This document shows positions 1 to 12,524 of a stretch of 64,000 nt of DNA, one piece after another. The stretch is from Rhizomys pruinosus. Taxonomy: Eukaryota; Chordata; Mammalia; Rodentia; Spalacidae. The position numbers and the translations under genes were made by a program. Position 1 is the first letter of the stretch. Each line of letters opens with the position of its first letter. Below the pieces are notes generated by a model. That model made no database searches, was not told the origin of the DNA, and worked only from the letters and a program-made list of their open reading frames with translations. The stretch is from assembly GCA_009823505.1 (NCBI GenBank), contig VZQC01006699.1:432198-496197 (forward strand). Reading direction: 5' to 3'.

Positions 1-775
1 TCTTTTCCTATTAGAACTCCTTTAATTTCCTTTTCTTGCCTTATTGCCCTAGGAAGGGATTCAAACACTATGTTGAAAAGGAGAGGTGACAGGGGACAGC
101 CTTGCTGAGTTCCTACCCTTAAGGGGAATGCTTCTGTCATTTCCCCATTTAGGATGATATTAGCTTTGGGTTTCCTGTATATGGCTTTGATTACATTAAG
201 GTATGATCCCTCCAATCCAATTCCCTCTAGGACTTTAAACATGAATGGATGCTGTATTTTGTCAAAGGCTTTTTCTGCATCAATTGAGATGATGGTGTGG
301 TTTTCGTCTTTCAGTCCGTTTATATGCTTGATGATATTTATTGATTTTCATATGTTGAACCATCCCTGCATCTCTGGTATGAATCCAACTTGGTCATGGT
401 GGATCATCTTCTTGATGTGGCTCTGTATGCTATTTGCCAGTATCCTATTTAGAATTTTGGCATCTGTGTTCATTAGGGAGATGGGTCTATAGTTCTCCTT
501 TTTGGTTGCATCTTTGCCTGGTTTTGGTATTAGTGTGATGCTGGCTTCATAGAAGGAATCTGGGAGAACTCCCTCTGTTTGTATCCTTCTAAACAACTTG
601 AATATTAATGGTTGTAAGTCTTTTTGAAATATTTTATAGAATTCTGCTGTGAAACCATCTGGGCCTGGGCATTTTTTGGTTGGGAGGCTGCTTATTACAT
701 CTTCAATTTCTTCACATATTACTGGTCTGTTTAAACTGTCTATCACTCTTGCCCTGCTCAGGACCATAGTATGGC
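1..775 (-). mobile_element. L1 ORF2 fragment (reverse transcriptase region)
   Basis: Read on the minus strand, this encodes LINE-1 ORF2 from just before the RT core through the fingers and palm. Recognisable stretches are [46 protein letters not shown] and, nearer the left edge, [15 protein letters not shown]. One in-frame stop (TGA replacing an Arg codon, around 345-347) breaks the frame; the rest is open to the left edge, so the FADD catalytic motif lies outside the window. No ORF1, endonuclease or 3' UTR is attached, so this is a truncated dead copy. Seen: frame and motifs. Known: ORF2 is the L1 reverse transcriptase. The plus-strand reading frame over the same bases is a shadow. Confidence 0.93.
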
Positions 776-1002
776 GTCTGCGCCTGACTCTGAACCCAGG
801 ATCTAATTTTCTTTTTATAGGAAGGAAAAATTTCCAGGGTATTTATATACCTTTTGGCCTTGTCAAATGAGTTCACACACTAAGATAAAACATCTGTTAC
901 CACTTTAGGTTGAAAATTAATATAAAATAAAACTGAAGCTGTCATTCAAAGTATATAATTTAATGTATATGAAGACAATTGTGCACAGTGAGATAAACTT
1001 AA
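776..1002. other. No recognised feature
   Basis: AT-rich sequence after the L1 fragment. I see no coding potential, RNA gene or repeat family I can name. Confidence 0.5.
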
Positions 1003-1165
1003 CTTTTTTTTTTAATTTTGGTCTTTTTGAGACAGGGTATCACTTTAGTCCCAGCTGGCCTGGACCTTGTTATGTATACCAGTCTGGCCTGGAACTCAGA
1101 GAGATCTGCCTGCCTCTGCCTCCCAAGTGCTGGGATTAAAAGCATGCACCACCACGCTGACAAAT
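1003..1165 (-). mobile_element. B1 SINE
   Basis: Antisense B1: a T-rich tail, then gagacagggt, the ctggcctgga block and tgggattaaa near the element's 5' end. B1 is a 7SL-derived rodent SINE. This copy is moderately diverged. Confidence 0.9.
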
Positions 1166-2185
1166 TTAAATTTTAAAAATATTTCTGGCTTTTCAATTTG
1201 ACCTTGAATCCTGAGACTATTATTTTCCTAATGATTATGGGAAGATTATTTTATAGGCTTGGCAGGTTTCAGTCATACCAAGTATTTCGGTCACTTTTAT
1301 CATTTAAAACAACCACACACACAAACTAACAAAGAGTAGAGAACAAACATAACAAAACCAAAAATAGAACCTGGTACTTGGAAACAGAGGTTGGAGTGGA
1401 AGGAAGAGAGATTATCAGGAAGCTGCAAACATTTTTCTTGAAACATTCGAAATAAGAATTCGTGAAGTGAGCCTCATCTTGAAGAACCAAAGTGGATTGA
1501 AAAGGAGTCAAAATAGTATGAATTAAAGGGAAATCTGAAATTATGCCATAGTGTATCACATTCAAAAATGTTATGGGAATAATTCACATAGTCTTGTCAG
1601 TCTTTGTATATTTGGAAAGTAACCGTCAGGTTTAATTAAAAATTTCTCTGTTTTGTGATCATTTGGGCAAGAAAATTACTTGAAATACCTTTAACTTTAT
1701 AAATTATATTGGAGGAAAACAAGGGCCTATGAACATCAGCAGAAATAACTCATCATCACTGAATATTTATAAACTTATTGCTATGTTCTTTTTATTACTT
1801 ACTCGCTCTCCCTCTATCTCTCCTTATGTCTACTACTTATACCAAAAATAACATTAAAATTATGCTAAATTTCAAATCTGGGCCTCCTCGTTTCCCTTAT
1901 GTTTTAACTTCAGGTATGTTATGAACTCTTATTCTATTTACGGTGCACTCTTAAAGTGATGGTGTGTTATCAGATCTAAATATTGCATCGAGTTCAAATT
2001 TTGTGACATTGGATACCATTTTTCAACTTACTAGAGGTTCCCTTTACTCATCAGTGGAAAGAAATATTAAGACCAGATATGCTGAACAGGGGGAATGAGA
2101 AAATGAATATGGGCATCTTGCTTTGTAGTGGGCAGTCAGTAAGTGATCATTTTATCTTTCCCTCTTTATTTTACCTGTATGCAGG
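1166..2185. other. Unique, AT-rich noncoding DNA
   Basis: No gene, RNA or nameable repeat seen. Short open frames here lack homology or codon structure. Confidence 0.5.
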
Positions 2186-2465
2186 CCAGAGCAGGCTAGA
2201 AGGGTGGTCATCCAGATTGCTAACCTGGTTTTCTGCAGGAATCGTTGGTAGGGGGCTTTCCAGTCTGCCAACCTGTGAAATAGTAGTGTTCTTGCTAGCT
2301 AGAGGTGTATTGGCTGGAAGGAGGCTTTCCAGGTCGCCAGCCTGTGAAAGTGATGAAGAATGTCTTGTGGGGGAGGCTGAAGGGAGCTGTCCAAGCATTG
2401 GCTACGGGCTCCTGACCTGAGTGTGGTCAACTCAGGTGGATAGGACCAAGAGACCATGTAGTACA
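2186..2465 (+). repeat. Unclassified interspersed repeat, LTR-like (copy 1)
   Basis: It shares a block with 33425-33690 in the opposite orientation: both contain aggctgaagggagctgtcc followed by a stretch ending in actcaggtgga. Inside, two near-repeats (ggctttccag..gccagcctgtgaa) follow each other about 70 bp apart. I cannot name the family. Two diverged copies in one window make it a real dispersed repeat. Confidence 0.55.
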
Positions 2466-3470
2466 GGTTCATATGTGCAAATTCCCTGCTGTATCCAGAC
2501 AACATGGTTTCTACTTCTGGCTCTTACAATATTTGCATCCCCTCTTTAGCAAGTATACCCAAGTCTTCAGAATATTGAGTGTGATTTAGGTGTCCAATTT
2601 AGGGCTGCATTCTCGTATTCTCTTCATGTTGACCAAGTGTGGATCTCTGTTAATTGAAATCTGCTGCAAGAAGAATCATTGCTGGTAGCAGTTGATTGGG
2701 GCACTAATCTATGGGCATAAAGATGTGGTTACAAGTCAGTTTAATACTGTTTGTTTTACAAAACAATAGTAGTTATTTGGCCTAGAACCTGTCTACCAAT
2801 GATTGTTTCATTTTGTTTTTGTTGTTTGTTTTTGAGACAGGGTCTCCCTGTACCACCAGCTGACCTGGAACTTGCTTCGTTGACCAGACTCACTACCCAA
2901 CTGACTCTGCTTACAAGTGCTGAGATTGGAAATGTTTGCCATCATGTCTGGCTAGCCAAAGATTCTTGGCCCCTCAAACAGTGCTGAGTATTGGCTTCAT
3001 CTTATGAAGCAGGCCTTAAATCCAATTAGATCATCATTGGTTAGTCCCATAACATTCATGCTATTATTGCACCAATTGGAATATTTTGCCAGGCCAGTCC
3101 TTATTGTAGCTCAAATGAAACACAGTTTGGTAAGGTTGGTGATTATTTTTCTATTTCATCAGCATGCATAGCAAATTCCAGCACTATAAAAGCTAGCCAG
3201 TAGTGATGAAGCTTTGAGGTCAGTATCAGGTTATTGTCTTCCCAACTTGTTCCATGACTCACATATTTAGTGTCTTTAGCAATAAAGTCTTCCCATCAAG
3301 TTCTAGATGGTAACCAAGAGCAATGACAATTGATAGCATTGCTTAAGGGTCTATGGCACCACAATTTGTCAACAATTCCCTAAAGAAGGTGTCCATTCCC
3401 AGTACTTGGGTTTTTATTTGTTATTCAGTGGTTTCTGGTAAGGTCACTGAAAGTCTGTTATAGGGTAAAT
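2466..3470 (-). mobile_element. Old rodent L1 (Lx-like) 3' UTR repeat, copy 1
   Basis: Collinear with 37640-38540. Shared landmarks are the heads near ttcatatgtg, the block around gcatgcatagca with ctagccagtag, and the end around cccattcc. I recall this sequence from old Lx-type rodent L1 elements, so the family name is from memory. It is interrupted by a degenerate B1 at 2810-2955. Confidence 0.55.
2810..2955 (-). mobile_element. Degenerate B1 SINE
   Basis: Antisense B1 with gagacagggtctccctgta followed by diverged B1 sequence ending near catgtctggct. It is inserted in the Lx-like repeat. Confidence 0.75.
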
Positions 3471-4285
3471 ACATTTGAACTTTTTAATATTATATATGTA
3501 TATATTTTTAAATTTCTATGGCATTAGTTTTCTATATGATTTATTCAAAATGGCTGTAATGTTAGTTAACCTGCACCTGACTCCCTCCTCTTTGAAAATT
3601 TCCTATTATGCACCCCATTTAACACTTCCTAGTCCATTATTCCTCTTTCTTCATTTATCAATGCATTGTATCATCTTTCTTGCGAACCATTCCCATGACC
3701 ACGTCTTAGTTTCTTGAAAACTTTGGATTGTTCTATTGAAACACACCTGTTAGATTTTTTTGGAGAAGGAAAAGGAAGTGTTTTAAAGTTAAAAATAAGA
3801 ACCAGAGGCAGACCTGCAACAGGCAATGTATATATACTTATCAAAATAATTATACAATGGACATAGGACAGATGCTCCATTATGCGTGTGTGGAGCGTCT
3901 GGCTCCTAATGAATAGAGGTGGAAGATTTTATTCCCTGAGCCCAGCTGGAATGCATCAGATGTCAAAACCTGGTGTCCTTGGATAATCTGAAAACTTTCT
4001 TTTGATTCCGGGGGCTGAAAAGGACAGTACCTCAAGGGTGTAAGATAGGTGGCTCCATGAACAGACTGCCTCAGTCCTGGGAGTGACCCGTTGATAAGGC
4101 TTTGGCAAGGCCAGACTCCAATTTAGATCCAGTGAGCCATTTCAAGGGATTTATGACTCTATGGCCTTCTTAATGAAGCTTATGGCTCTTCTGCTATTCA
4201 CATATTCCACCAACACCCATCAAAAGATTCAATGCTAGATTCTACTTACGAGAAAAACCTTGTGACCTTTGTCTTTCTTGGTCTG
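3471..4285. other. Noncoding, no recognised feature
   Basis: AT-rich opening, then mixed sequence. No gene or RNA seen, and any repeats are too diverged to name. Confidence 0.4.
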
Positions 4286-5230
4286 GGTTACCAAACTTAG
4301 ATGATTGTTTATAATTCCATCCATTTACATGCAAATTTAATTATGTTGTTTTTCTTAACAGCTTAATTTCATTGTGTAAATGTACCATCCTTTCTTTACC
4401 CATTCATCAGTTTTTGGCTATCAAGATCATTTTCTTTTCCTGGTTGTTATAAATAAATAAAGCAGTAATGGCTATGGAGTTTTCTCTGAAACCTCTACAC
4501 TGTGATACATAGAGGCTCTACCAGTTTGCATTCCCAGCACTGGTGAATAAATGATCCACTTTTCCCACATGCTTGTCAACATGAACATCATTTGATTTTT
4601 GCATTTTATCCATTCTGACTAGGGTAAGATGAAATCTCAATGTAGTTTTAATTTGCGTTTCCCTAATGGCTAAAAATGTTGAACTTAAAAAGAAATTCTC
4701 AACAATTTGTGTTTCATCATTTGAGAGCTCTCTGTTTAGTTCCTTGAGTCAGTTTTTAATTGTTTTTCAATTTTTAGCTTTGAATTTCTTGTACATTCTA
4801 GATACCAACCCTGTATAAGATGTATGTCTAGTAAAGATATTTTTTCTGGGTACGTAGGTTGCGTCTTTACTTGGATAATGGTGTCCTTTACAGTACAGAG
4901 CATTTCTATTTCAGTTTCATGAGATCCCATTTATCAACTGTCAGTCTTAAGTCCCATTCATCAGTAGCCTGTTCATAATCGCCTTTTTCTGTGCCTATAA
5001 GATCGAAGCAATTCCCTACTTTCTTCTATATCACATTTTTGGTTCCAGGTTTTATCTTGAGCTCCTCTATAGCTATCCAATTTGACTAGTATCAATTGCT
5101 GAATGTCCTGTGCTTTCTCTAATGCATGTTTTTGACCCCTTTGCAATAAATTAGGTGGCTTTAAGTGGATGGGCATAAATCTGTGTCCTCAATTCTATTC
5201 CGTCTATCAATAGATTTTTTATATCAGTAA
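4286..5230 (-). mobile_element. Old, degenerate L1 ORF2 3' half
   Basis: Plus-strand order matches antisense L1 ORF2 C-terminal sequence seen cleaner at 26.3-28 kb: ttccatccatttac, ccagtttgcattcccagc, then gatcccatttatcaactgtc and the degraded region after it. Many substitutions and indels; no open frame. Confidence 0.75.
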
Positions 5231-5566
5231 TGTGCTGTTCTTATTACTATAGTATAACACTATAGTATAATTCACAGTCAGAGATGGGGTGTATTACTTA
5301 TTATTCTGTTACTGTAATAAAATACCATGAGCAAAGTAACTTAAAGAGCAAGAGCTTATTGAGCTTACTGTGTCAGAGGGATAAAAGTCATCCTGGAGAA
5401 AGAAGAATGGCAGGAGGCAGCTGGAGCAGATATGTGATAATGCACATCTTCAAGCACTTGCAGAAAGCAAAGAGAGCAGCTGAATGTGGAAATAATGCTT
5501 ATAAACTCTAAAAGATTGCCCCCAATTATGCTTCTTCCAGCAAGACTGCACTTCCTAACCATCTTT

Positions 5567-5818
5567 TTAAAAATTTTTTTTTCATTAATTTTATTTATTT
5601 CCGTATGTGTATGAATGTACTGTCTGCATGCAAGTTTGTGCACCCGTGTCGTGCAATGCCGCGGAGGTCAGAAGAGGGTGTCGGATTCCCTGGAACTGGA
5701 GTTCTCCTGGAATTGGAGTTTCAGACAGTTCTCGGCCGCCATGTGGGTGCTGGGGATCGAACCCGGGTCCTCTGCAAGAGCAGTCGGCGCTCTTAACCGC
5801 TAGGCCATCTCTCCAGCC
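5567..5818 (-). mobile_element. Young B2 SINE with 18-bp target-site duplication
   Basis: Antisense B2: an A/T tail, tgtatgaatgtactgtctgc, ggtcagaagagggtgtcgga and the tRNA-like head ending in ccatctctccagccc. Flanked by cacttcctaaccatcttt at 5549-5566 and 5819-5836. CpG-rich Pol III A and B boxes are intact, so it is recent. Confidence 0.95.
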
Positions 5819-6062
5819 CACTTCCTAACCATCTTTAAATAGCACCAGCAACAGAGCCCAGGTGTTAACAGCCTAAATGGAACATCCTCATTCAAACTAC
5901 TACATTCCACACCCTGGGCCCCATGCATAGATGGCCATATCATAATGTTAAATGCATTTATCTTAACTTAAAAAAAGTTCCCATAAGAATTCTTAAGTTC
6001 ACATTTATAATTTCAACATTGCTTAAAAGCTCAAAGTCTATTCTTAGATTCAAAGCACTCTT

Positions 6063-6296
6063 TTTAAATTTTTTTTTTTATGTGTTTGAATGTACTGTCT
6101 GCATGTAGGTTTGTGCACCTGTGTCATGCAATGCCGCGGAGGTCAGAAGAGGGTGTTGGATTCCCCTGGAACTGGAGTTACCCTGTAAGTGAAGTTACAG
6201 ACGGTTCTCAGCCGCCATGTGGGTGCTGGGGATTGAACCCGGGTGCTCTGCAAGAGCTGTCGGCGCTCTTATCCGCTAGGCAATCTCTCCAGCCCC
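6063..6296 (-). mobile_element. Young B2 SINE with 13-bp target-site duplication
   Basis: Antisense B2 of the same subfamily. TSD tcaaagcactctt at 6050-6062 and 6297-6309. It has the same CpG-bearing tRNA-like head as the 5567 copy. Confidence 0.95.
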
Positions 6297-7255
6297 TCAA
6301 AGCACTCTTAACTAACCCTGTAAAACCAAAAGGAAAATTATATACTTCCACAAAAGACACAGAATAAAATTTTTTTATTCCAAAAGTTAAGAAAATTGAG
6401 AAAATAACAGATCCAAACAAGACCAAAAGCCACCAGGGCAAACACCAAATCTTGGAGCTCCATATCCGGTATCTGGGATATTGGTTCCAAAGGGTTTATA
6501 GGACTCAGTCCCACCAGCTTTGCTTCTTGCAACATACATTTCTCTCTCAGGCTGATTTCACTCCCTGTATATAGCTCTCCTTGGCAGATGTGTCACAGTT
6601 CTGGCATCTCCAATATCTTGATATCTCCACTGATAAGCAGGCTTCATCTTCATTCTTTGTTCAGTGGCCTTTCAGGGCATCTTGGCCTCTCAGGGCTTCT
6701 TTATGTAAGGCCTCCCCTGTTACATTCTGCCTGGCCTTAGCTGCTAACTGAAACCTTAAATGAAGAATCAATGACCATCTCATTCTTGAGTCTTTCCTGC
6801 CTCCAAAGGCAGCATGATGACAAAGTTCAGCTGAGAGTTTGGGATGGATCTTGAGTTTCTTTATCCATATTATAAGATGGTTTTTCTATTGTGGTTTTAT
6901 TGGGGGGAAGCTCTTTAGTCTCTTTTCATTCACAAATTGGAAGCTTAGTAGGGTGGTGTCTTGCTTAGAGGGCACTCTTGCCATTGTTAAAATGCAAATC
7001 TAAGGCCTATCTCTAATGGCTTTAATCTCTGATGTGAGTTTCTCATCCTTAAACCTTTCTAGTCTTCCTTCTTCTTCAAGGTTTGCATTGGGTATTTATT
7101 TCTGCCTTATTTGCTTTTAATCATTGTAAGTATGCATGGTATCAACTATTAATGACCACACCAACAATTCAAAGTTAGGCTATCTTGAAATTTCTTTTGC
7201 CAGAAAAAAAATAGTTTGTTATGGGTTTTTTGTATTTTTAATTGAATTTTTGCAA

Positions 7256-7260
<5 letters not shown>

Positions 7261-7287
<27 letters not shown>

Positions 7288-7435
7288 GTCTTTTTGAAGC
7301 AGGGTCTCCCTGTAGCCCCAGCTGTCCTGGAACTCACTCTGTAGACCAGGTTGGCCTTGAATTCACAATGATCTGCCTGCCTCTGCCTCCTAAGTCTTAG
7401 CTAGGATTAAAGGCATGTGCTGCCAAGCCTGGCTC
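7261..7435 (-). mobile_element. B1 SINE with 17-bp target-site duplication
   Basis: Antisense B1 with a (TTTTC)n/T tail. TSD gaatttttgcaattttc at 7244-7260 and 7436-7452. Confidence 0.94.
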
Positions 7436-7452
7436 GAATTTTTGCAATTTTC

Positions 7453-8420
7453 ATACCTGTATAATTTGATTGTATTTAGATAACCTTACCATCCTCACCA
7501 TACTCCAATGTTTCCCACCCAATTCAATGTACTCCACTATATATACAGTATGGCCTATAGAGTCTGATTTGTGTCCCAACTAGTCCCTCAGTTTGGGTCC
7601 AGCCACTGGAGTCTGGTCAACCTACCAAGAATCTTACCCCTAAAATGGAAACTATCTTTCCCCTCCTGGCAGCTATGGTTTGTCAAAAGTTCCTTAACTT
7701 GGGTTGGATTTTTTTATATACTACACCATTTCTAGGCTGAGATTTTGTCCGGTTGAGCTTGCATATTGTCACCATTGCTGTGTTCATTTGTGTAACTGTG
7801 ACCAGCTGTCTGGAAAACTCTGTTTCCTTGTGGTCAGCTACCACCTTTGGCTCTTACAATTTTTCTGCAGTGATCCCAATTTAGCAATGATCCCTAAGCT
7901 TTGGGTGGCAGAAGTTTGAAAAGGTATCCTGCTCCAGGATGAGCACTCTGCAGTCTCGGTCTCAGCACATTGGTCAGTTCTGGGTATTGTGCTAATCACC
8001 ATTTGTTGCATAAGGAAACCTCTCTTGTGAGAATTGAAAGATGCATTCACCTTATGTGTAGAGATCACATTGAAAGTGTGTCACATAGAGCTAAGCATCT
8101 CACTGACAATTATTCTCTTCATATGATCAGGTATAGAAATCTGTTAGTCTCTATCTGTGGCAATAAGACACTTCTTTGATGAATGATGAAAAATACACTC
8201 ATTTTTAATGAGAATGATGAAGATTTAGTATACAATAAGATATTACTTTGGTTTAGGGATGTGGCAAAAGTAGGTTTTTCTTTAGGATCTATGACCTCTC
8301 AATCATATGTATTTGGCTATGTTTACAGTACTACATATAAGTTCTGTCCCATTGAGTGGGCTTTAATTCCATTAGGCAACTGTTGATTATCCCCAGAATA
8401 AAAGTACCACTAATGCACCA
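7453..8420 (-). mobile_element. Old rodent L1 (Lx-like) 3' UTR repeat, copy 2
   Basis: Collinear with 30000-30590 (agagtctgatttgtgt, ttgtcaccattg, accagctgtct, tgagc..tctgcag) and then with 37860-38200. No open frame; family name from memory. Confidence 0.55.
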
Positions 8421-8517
8421 ATGGCAGTTGTTTTTATTTGGGGGGGGGCAGTCATTGTTTATTAGGCTTTACATCTGGGTAGGTCTATTGATTGATTTTC
8501 TTTCTTGTCAGCTTGAG

Positions 8518-8990
8518 TAATATCCTCTGAAACCTAAATGTACCTCAGTTGATGAATGGATAATGAAAATGTAGTACTTTTACACAATGAAGTACTAATC
8601 ATTGGTAAAGAAAAAGGAAGCAAAATTTCGAGGTAAATGGATGGAACTGGAAACAGAAATAAGTGGAGTAACATGACTCAGAAAAACAAATGACATATGC
8701 TTTCTGATTTGTGGATCTTTGCTGCAAATCCTTAGATGTTAGTATCCTGATATCTATACAGAAGCAAGGAAAATGGAATGGAGACATGGGCTGAAGGGGA
8801 AAAAGGGATCTTGAGAGAGGAGGAATAGTAGGAGACTGGTGTTATCAAGGGGGGAGATGAGGGTCATTTTAACTAGGAAGGGAGTAGGAAGAGTTATAAA
8901 GGGGCAATGAAAGGTCAGTCAAGCAACACTTACATAGTGCGAAAAACCAGAGGGAAATAAATTAGTTCAAAGTTATCCTGAAAAATATGC
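8518..8990 (+). mobile_element. Old L1 ORF2 C-terminus and 3' UTR
   Basis: Sense-strand L1: tgatgaatggataatgaaaa, then acacaatgaagtact, aggtaaatggatggaactgg and ctcagaaaaacaaatgacat follow the order of L1 ORF2 C-terminal codons. Frames are broken. Confidence 0.75.
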
Positions 8991-8996
8991 ATATAC

Positions 8997-9225
8997 TGGC
9001 TAAACCAATGGCTTAGCATTTAAGAGCACTGGCTGCTCTTGCATAAGACTGAGGTTCAAATTCTAGCATCCACAAAGCAGTTAACAACTATCTATAACTT
9101 CAAGTCCAAGGGATCCAATACTCTTTTCTGTCCTCCACAGGCATTTGCACAACACAGGTATACTTATAAGGATGCAAGCATAATACTCATATGGATAACA
9201 TAAAAAATAAATAAAAATGTTATAT
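8997..9225 (+). mobile_element. Diverged B2-type SINE
   Basis: A tRNA-like head (tggcttagcatttaagagca) is followed by a degraded B2 body, a cataaaaaataaataaaaat tail and AT-rich sequence. Older than the other B2s. Confidence 0.75.
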
Positions 9226-9646
9226 ATGTATTTAAATATTATATCAATATTATATGAAGGGTATATAACAAAAAAACCCACAGTGCCAGGCAGGAGACCA
9301 TTCCCAACAAGTTGTTGGTCAGAGTAATCCAAAAGACTCACCAAATGACAAAGGCTATTGTCATATCCCCTGATTGTCTCCCAGAACTTTAAGTTAAGAC
9401 ACTGTTGCTGAAGACAGGCAATACTTCTTCATATATAGGACTTGGAGTAATTGGGCTGGAACTGATCTGGAAGCTTCCTCTATGAAGTCTAGTCTAAAAT
9501 GTTTTAATTTAGCATCAGGAAAGCTCTTAGACTATGGGCAGATGGCAGGCAGATACTTGCAAAAATATCACAGTTGCTATTTAAGACCTTGTTTCCATCA
9601 TCTTCCAACACACCTGCAGGGGTGCATTTACCAGAATATCCCATTT
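9226..9646. repeat. Probable rodent L1-associated repeat, family unresolved
   Basis: The block around aggagaccattcccaacaag and gattgtctcccagaactt resembles a rodent L1 3'-region repeat that I remember. No coding frame. Confidence 0.4.
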
Positions 9647-9654
9647 GCAATTTG

Positions 9655-12503
9655 CATTTTTTATTGATGCTTTTTATATTTCATACACCATTTTTCAATT
9701 CAGTTCAGGCGTATTCCCCTTACCGTTTCCCCAACCCCACCCCACCCCAGATGATGCATTCTGCCATAACTGTGTTGCATCTTTGTCTCAGTTTTTTATG
9801 CTTAGGAATTCACATTTTCCTCCATTAATTTTATATTACTATAAAATATGGATACATACTCTCCACCCATATACAGTAATTACAGAGTCTGAAAATAATT
9901 GGTGGGTGGATACTAGAGCCCGTTGAGAGAGTCACATTCTAGCAACACAGTTGCTTTCAGATAAACAGAAATATAACCATAATCTAATTCAGCTTGCCTT
10001 TCCTCTGGGGGATTTGGTGTTAGCATCCACAAATGAGGGAAACCATTCTCCCTTTGTTTTTCTAGGACTGTGTTACTTCACTCAGCATAATGGCTTCGAG
10101 CTCCATCCATTTACCTACAAAGTTCATAATGCCATTTTTTTAACCACAGAATAGTACTCCATTGTGTAGATGTACCACATTTTTGTCACCCACTCATCTG
10201 TTGAGGGGCATTTGGGTTGGTTCCAGCTCTTTACTATTGTGAAGAGAGCTGCAATAAACATGGATATGCATGTATCTTTGTGGTAGGATGAGTCATTGGG
10301 GTATATAACCAGGAGTGGTATGACTGGGTCAGGTGGTAGGCTCATTCCAAGTCCTTTAAGGCTTCTCCACACTGCTTTCCATAGTGGTTGTACAAGTTTA
10401 CATATCCACCAGCAGTGGATGAGTATTCCCCTTTCCCCACAACCTCTCCAGCATCTGTTGTCTTTTGTTTTCTAGATCTTAGCTAGCCATACTGGAGTGA
10501 GAGGATATCTGAGAGTGGTTTTAATTTGCATTTCCTTAATTATTAATGATGTTGAACACTTTTTAAGATGTTTCTCAGCCATCTTTAATTCCTCACTGGT
10601 GAAGACTCTGTTCAGCTCTTTACTCCATCTTTTGAGTAGGTCACTTGTCTTCTTTGTTTTTTGAGTAGTTTATATATTCTTGACGTTAATGCTCTGTCAG
10701 ATGTGTCACTGGTAAAGATTTCCTCCCACAGAGATAGGGGTGAATCATGAGACTACAGGAATATAGTCTGGACTCCTGATTGATCAACATGTCTGTGCAT
10801 ACAAGCTTCTCCAACTGGTCTATGGGAACTTTGGGTTGTTCAAAATTTGGACATAGATACTTGCAAAATGCACCAATTACCTGATTGTATGACATAATGA
10901 GTGACGTCAATGCTATCTGCAAAGAACTGTCATTTTATTGTAGAATCCCTTAAAAAAATAAATTAAAAAAAAAAGATTTCCTCCCACTTTGTGGATTTTC
11001 TCTTCACCTCCTTGACTGTTTTTTTTTTCGCTGTACAGAAGCTTTTGAGTTTTATGAGGTCCCATTTGTTGACTGTTGACCTTACTTCTTGTGCAGCTGC
11101 TGTCTGATTTAGAAAGTCTTTTCTTATGCCCATGTCTTGTAGGTTGTTGCCAGCTTCTCACTAATGAAAATAGATGCAAAAATTCTCAACAAAATACTTG
11201 CAAATTGCACACAGACCCACATAAAAAAGATCATCCATCATGGTCAAATTGGGTTCATACCAGAGATGCAGGGATGGTTCAACATACATAAATCAATAAA
11301 TATCATAAGACACATAAATGGACTGAAAGACAAAAAACACAGGATCATCTCAATTGATGCAAGAAAAGCCTTTGACAAGATCCAGCATCCCTTCATGTTT
11401 AAAGTCCTAGAGGGAATAGGACTAAAAGGAACATTCTTCAACACGATCAAAGCCATATATAGCAAACCCTCTACCAAGATCATCCTAAATGGAGAAAGAA
11501 TTGGAAGCATTTACCTTAAAGGTGGGAACCTGGCAAGGCTACCACCATCACCACTCCTCTTCAACATAGTGCTCGAAACACTTGCTAGGGCAATAAGACG
11601 AGAGAAGGAAATTAAAGGAGTACTAATTGGAAAAGAAGTTAAGCTATCCCTTTTTGCAGATGATACGATAGTTTACCTAAGAGATGCTAAAAACTGTGCC
11701 AGAATACTTCTAGAAATGATTTAGAGTTTTAGCAAAGTGGCGGGCTACAACATTAACATCGAAAAATCAGTAGCCTTTCTTTACATCAACAATAAGCAAG
11801 TGGAGAAAGAATATAAGATGACTTCCTACTCACAATAGCCTCAAAAATAATAAGATACCTAGGAACAAACCTAACCAAAGATACCAAAGACCTCTACAAC
11901 AAAATTTTAAACCCCTGAAGAAGGAGATTGAAAATGACATCAAAAGATGGAAAGACCTCCCATACTCATGGATTGGAAGAATTAATATAGTAAAAAGGTC
12001 CATTTTACCCAAATTGATATACAGATTCAATGTAATCCCAATCAAAATCCTTATGAGCCTCTTCACAGACTTGGGAAAAATCCTTAAATTCATATGGAAA
12101 AACAAAAGACCCCAAACAGCTAAAGTAACCCTGAATAAAAAATGCAATACTAGGGTGGGGGGGTTGACCTACCAGACTTCAAACTATATTATAGGGACAT
12201 AATCATAAAGACAGTCTGGTACTGGAACGAAAACAGAACTGTTGACCAATGGAACAAAATTGAAGATCCAAACTTGAGTTCATACAATTTCAGCTTCCTT
12301 GTATTTGACAAAGGGGCAAAAAATACTCAATAGATGAAGGATAGCATCTTCAGCAAATGGTGCTGGCAAAATTGGATCACCATCTGTAAAAGAACAAAAT
12401 TAAAACCCTACCTCTCACCCTGCACAAAAATCAACTCAAAGTGGATCAAAGATCTCAATGTGAAGCCTGAAACCCTGAAAGTGATAGAAGAAAAAGTTGG
12501 CAA
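9655..12503 (-). mobile_element. L1 retrotransposon with 5' inversion (twin priming)
   Basis: One L1 insertion whose 3' end lies at 9655. From 9655 to about 11152 it is antisense: 3' UTR, the ORF2 C-terminus (KMWYIYTMEYYSVVKK on the minus strand) and back to the LQDMG region. At about 11152-11160 the orientation flips. 11160-12503 is sense ORF2 from [12 protein letters not shown] through the FADD catalytic motif (11653-11664) to KVIEEKVGN, exactly where the antisense part begins, with a few bases of overlap. This is the signature of twin-primed reverse transcription. A short direct repeat, gcaatttg, lies at 9647-9654 and 12500-12507 as a candidate TSD. ORF2 is broken by stops and frameshifts. 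It carries a nested L1 at 10730-10971. Confidence 0.88.
10730..10971 (+). mobile_element. 5'-truncated L1 nested inside an L1
   Basis: The 242-bp insert ends in L1 3' terminal sequence (tgtagaatccctt) and an A-rich tail, in the opposite orientation to its host. A perfect 16-bp TSD, aaagatttcctcccac, lies at 10714-10729 and 10972-10987, splitting an otherwise continuous ORF2 segment. Confidence 0.93.
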
Positions 12504-12524
12504 TTTGAAATTTTTAAGTTAAGT

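Larger units (their letters stand above)
5285..6900 (-). repeat. Long muroid interspersed repeat split by two B2 insertions
   Basis: Segments 5285-5566, 5837-6062 and 6310-6900 read as one continuous repeat once the B2s are removed. Opening ttctgttactgtaataaaat and the later gagctccatatccggtatct resemble a long rodent repeat that I remember but cannot name with certainty (possibly ERV-derived). Confidence 0.5.

Noticed and set aside
154..492. Plus-strand open frame of 112 codons
   Set aside because: Lies exactly opposite L1 ORF2 codons; a shadow of the antisense RT frame.
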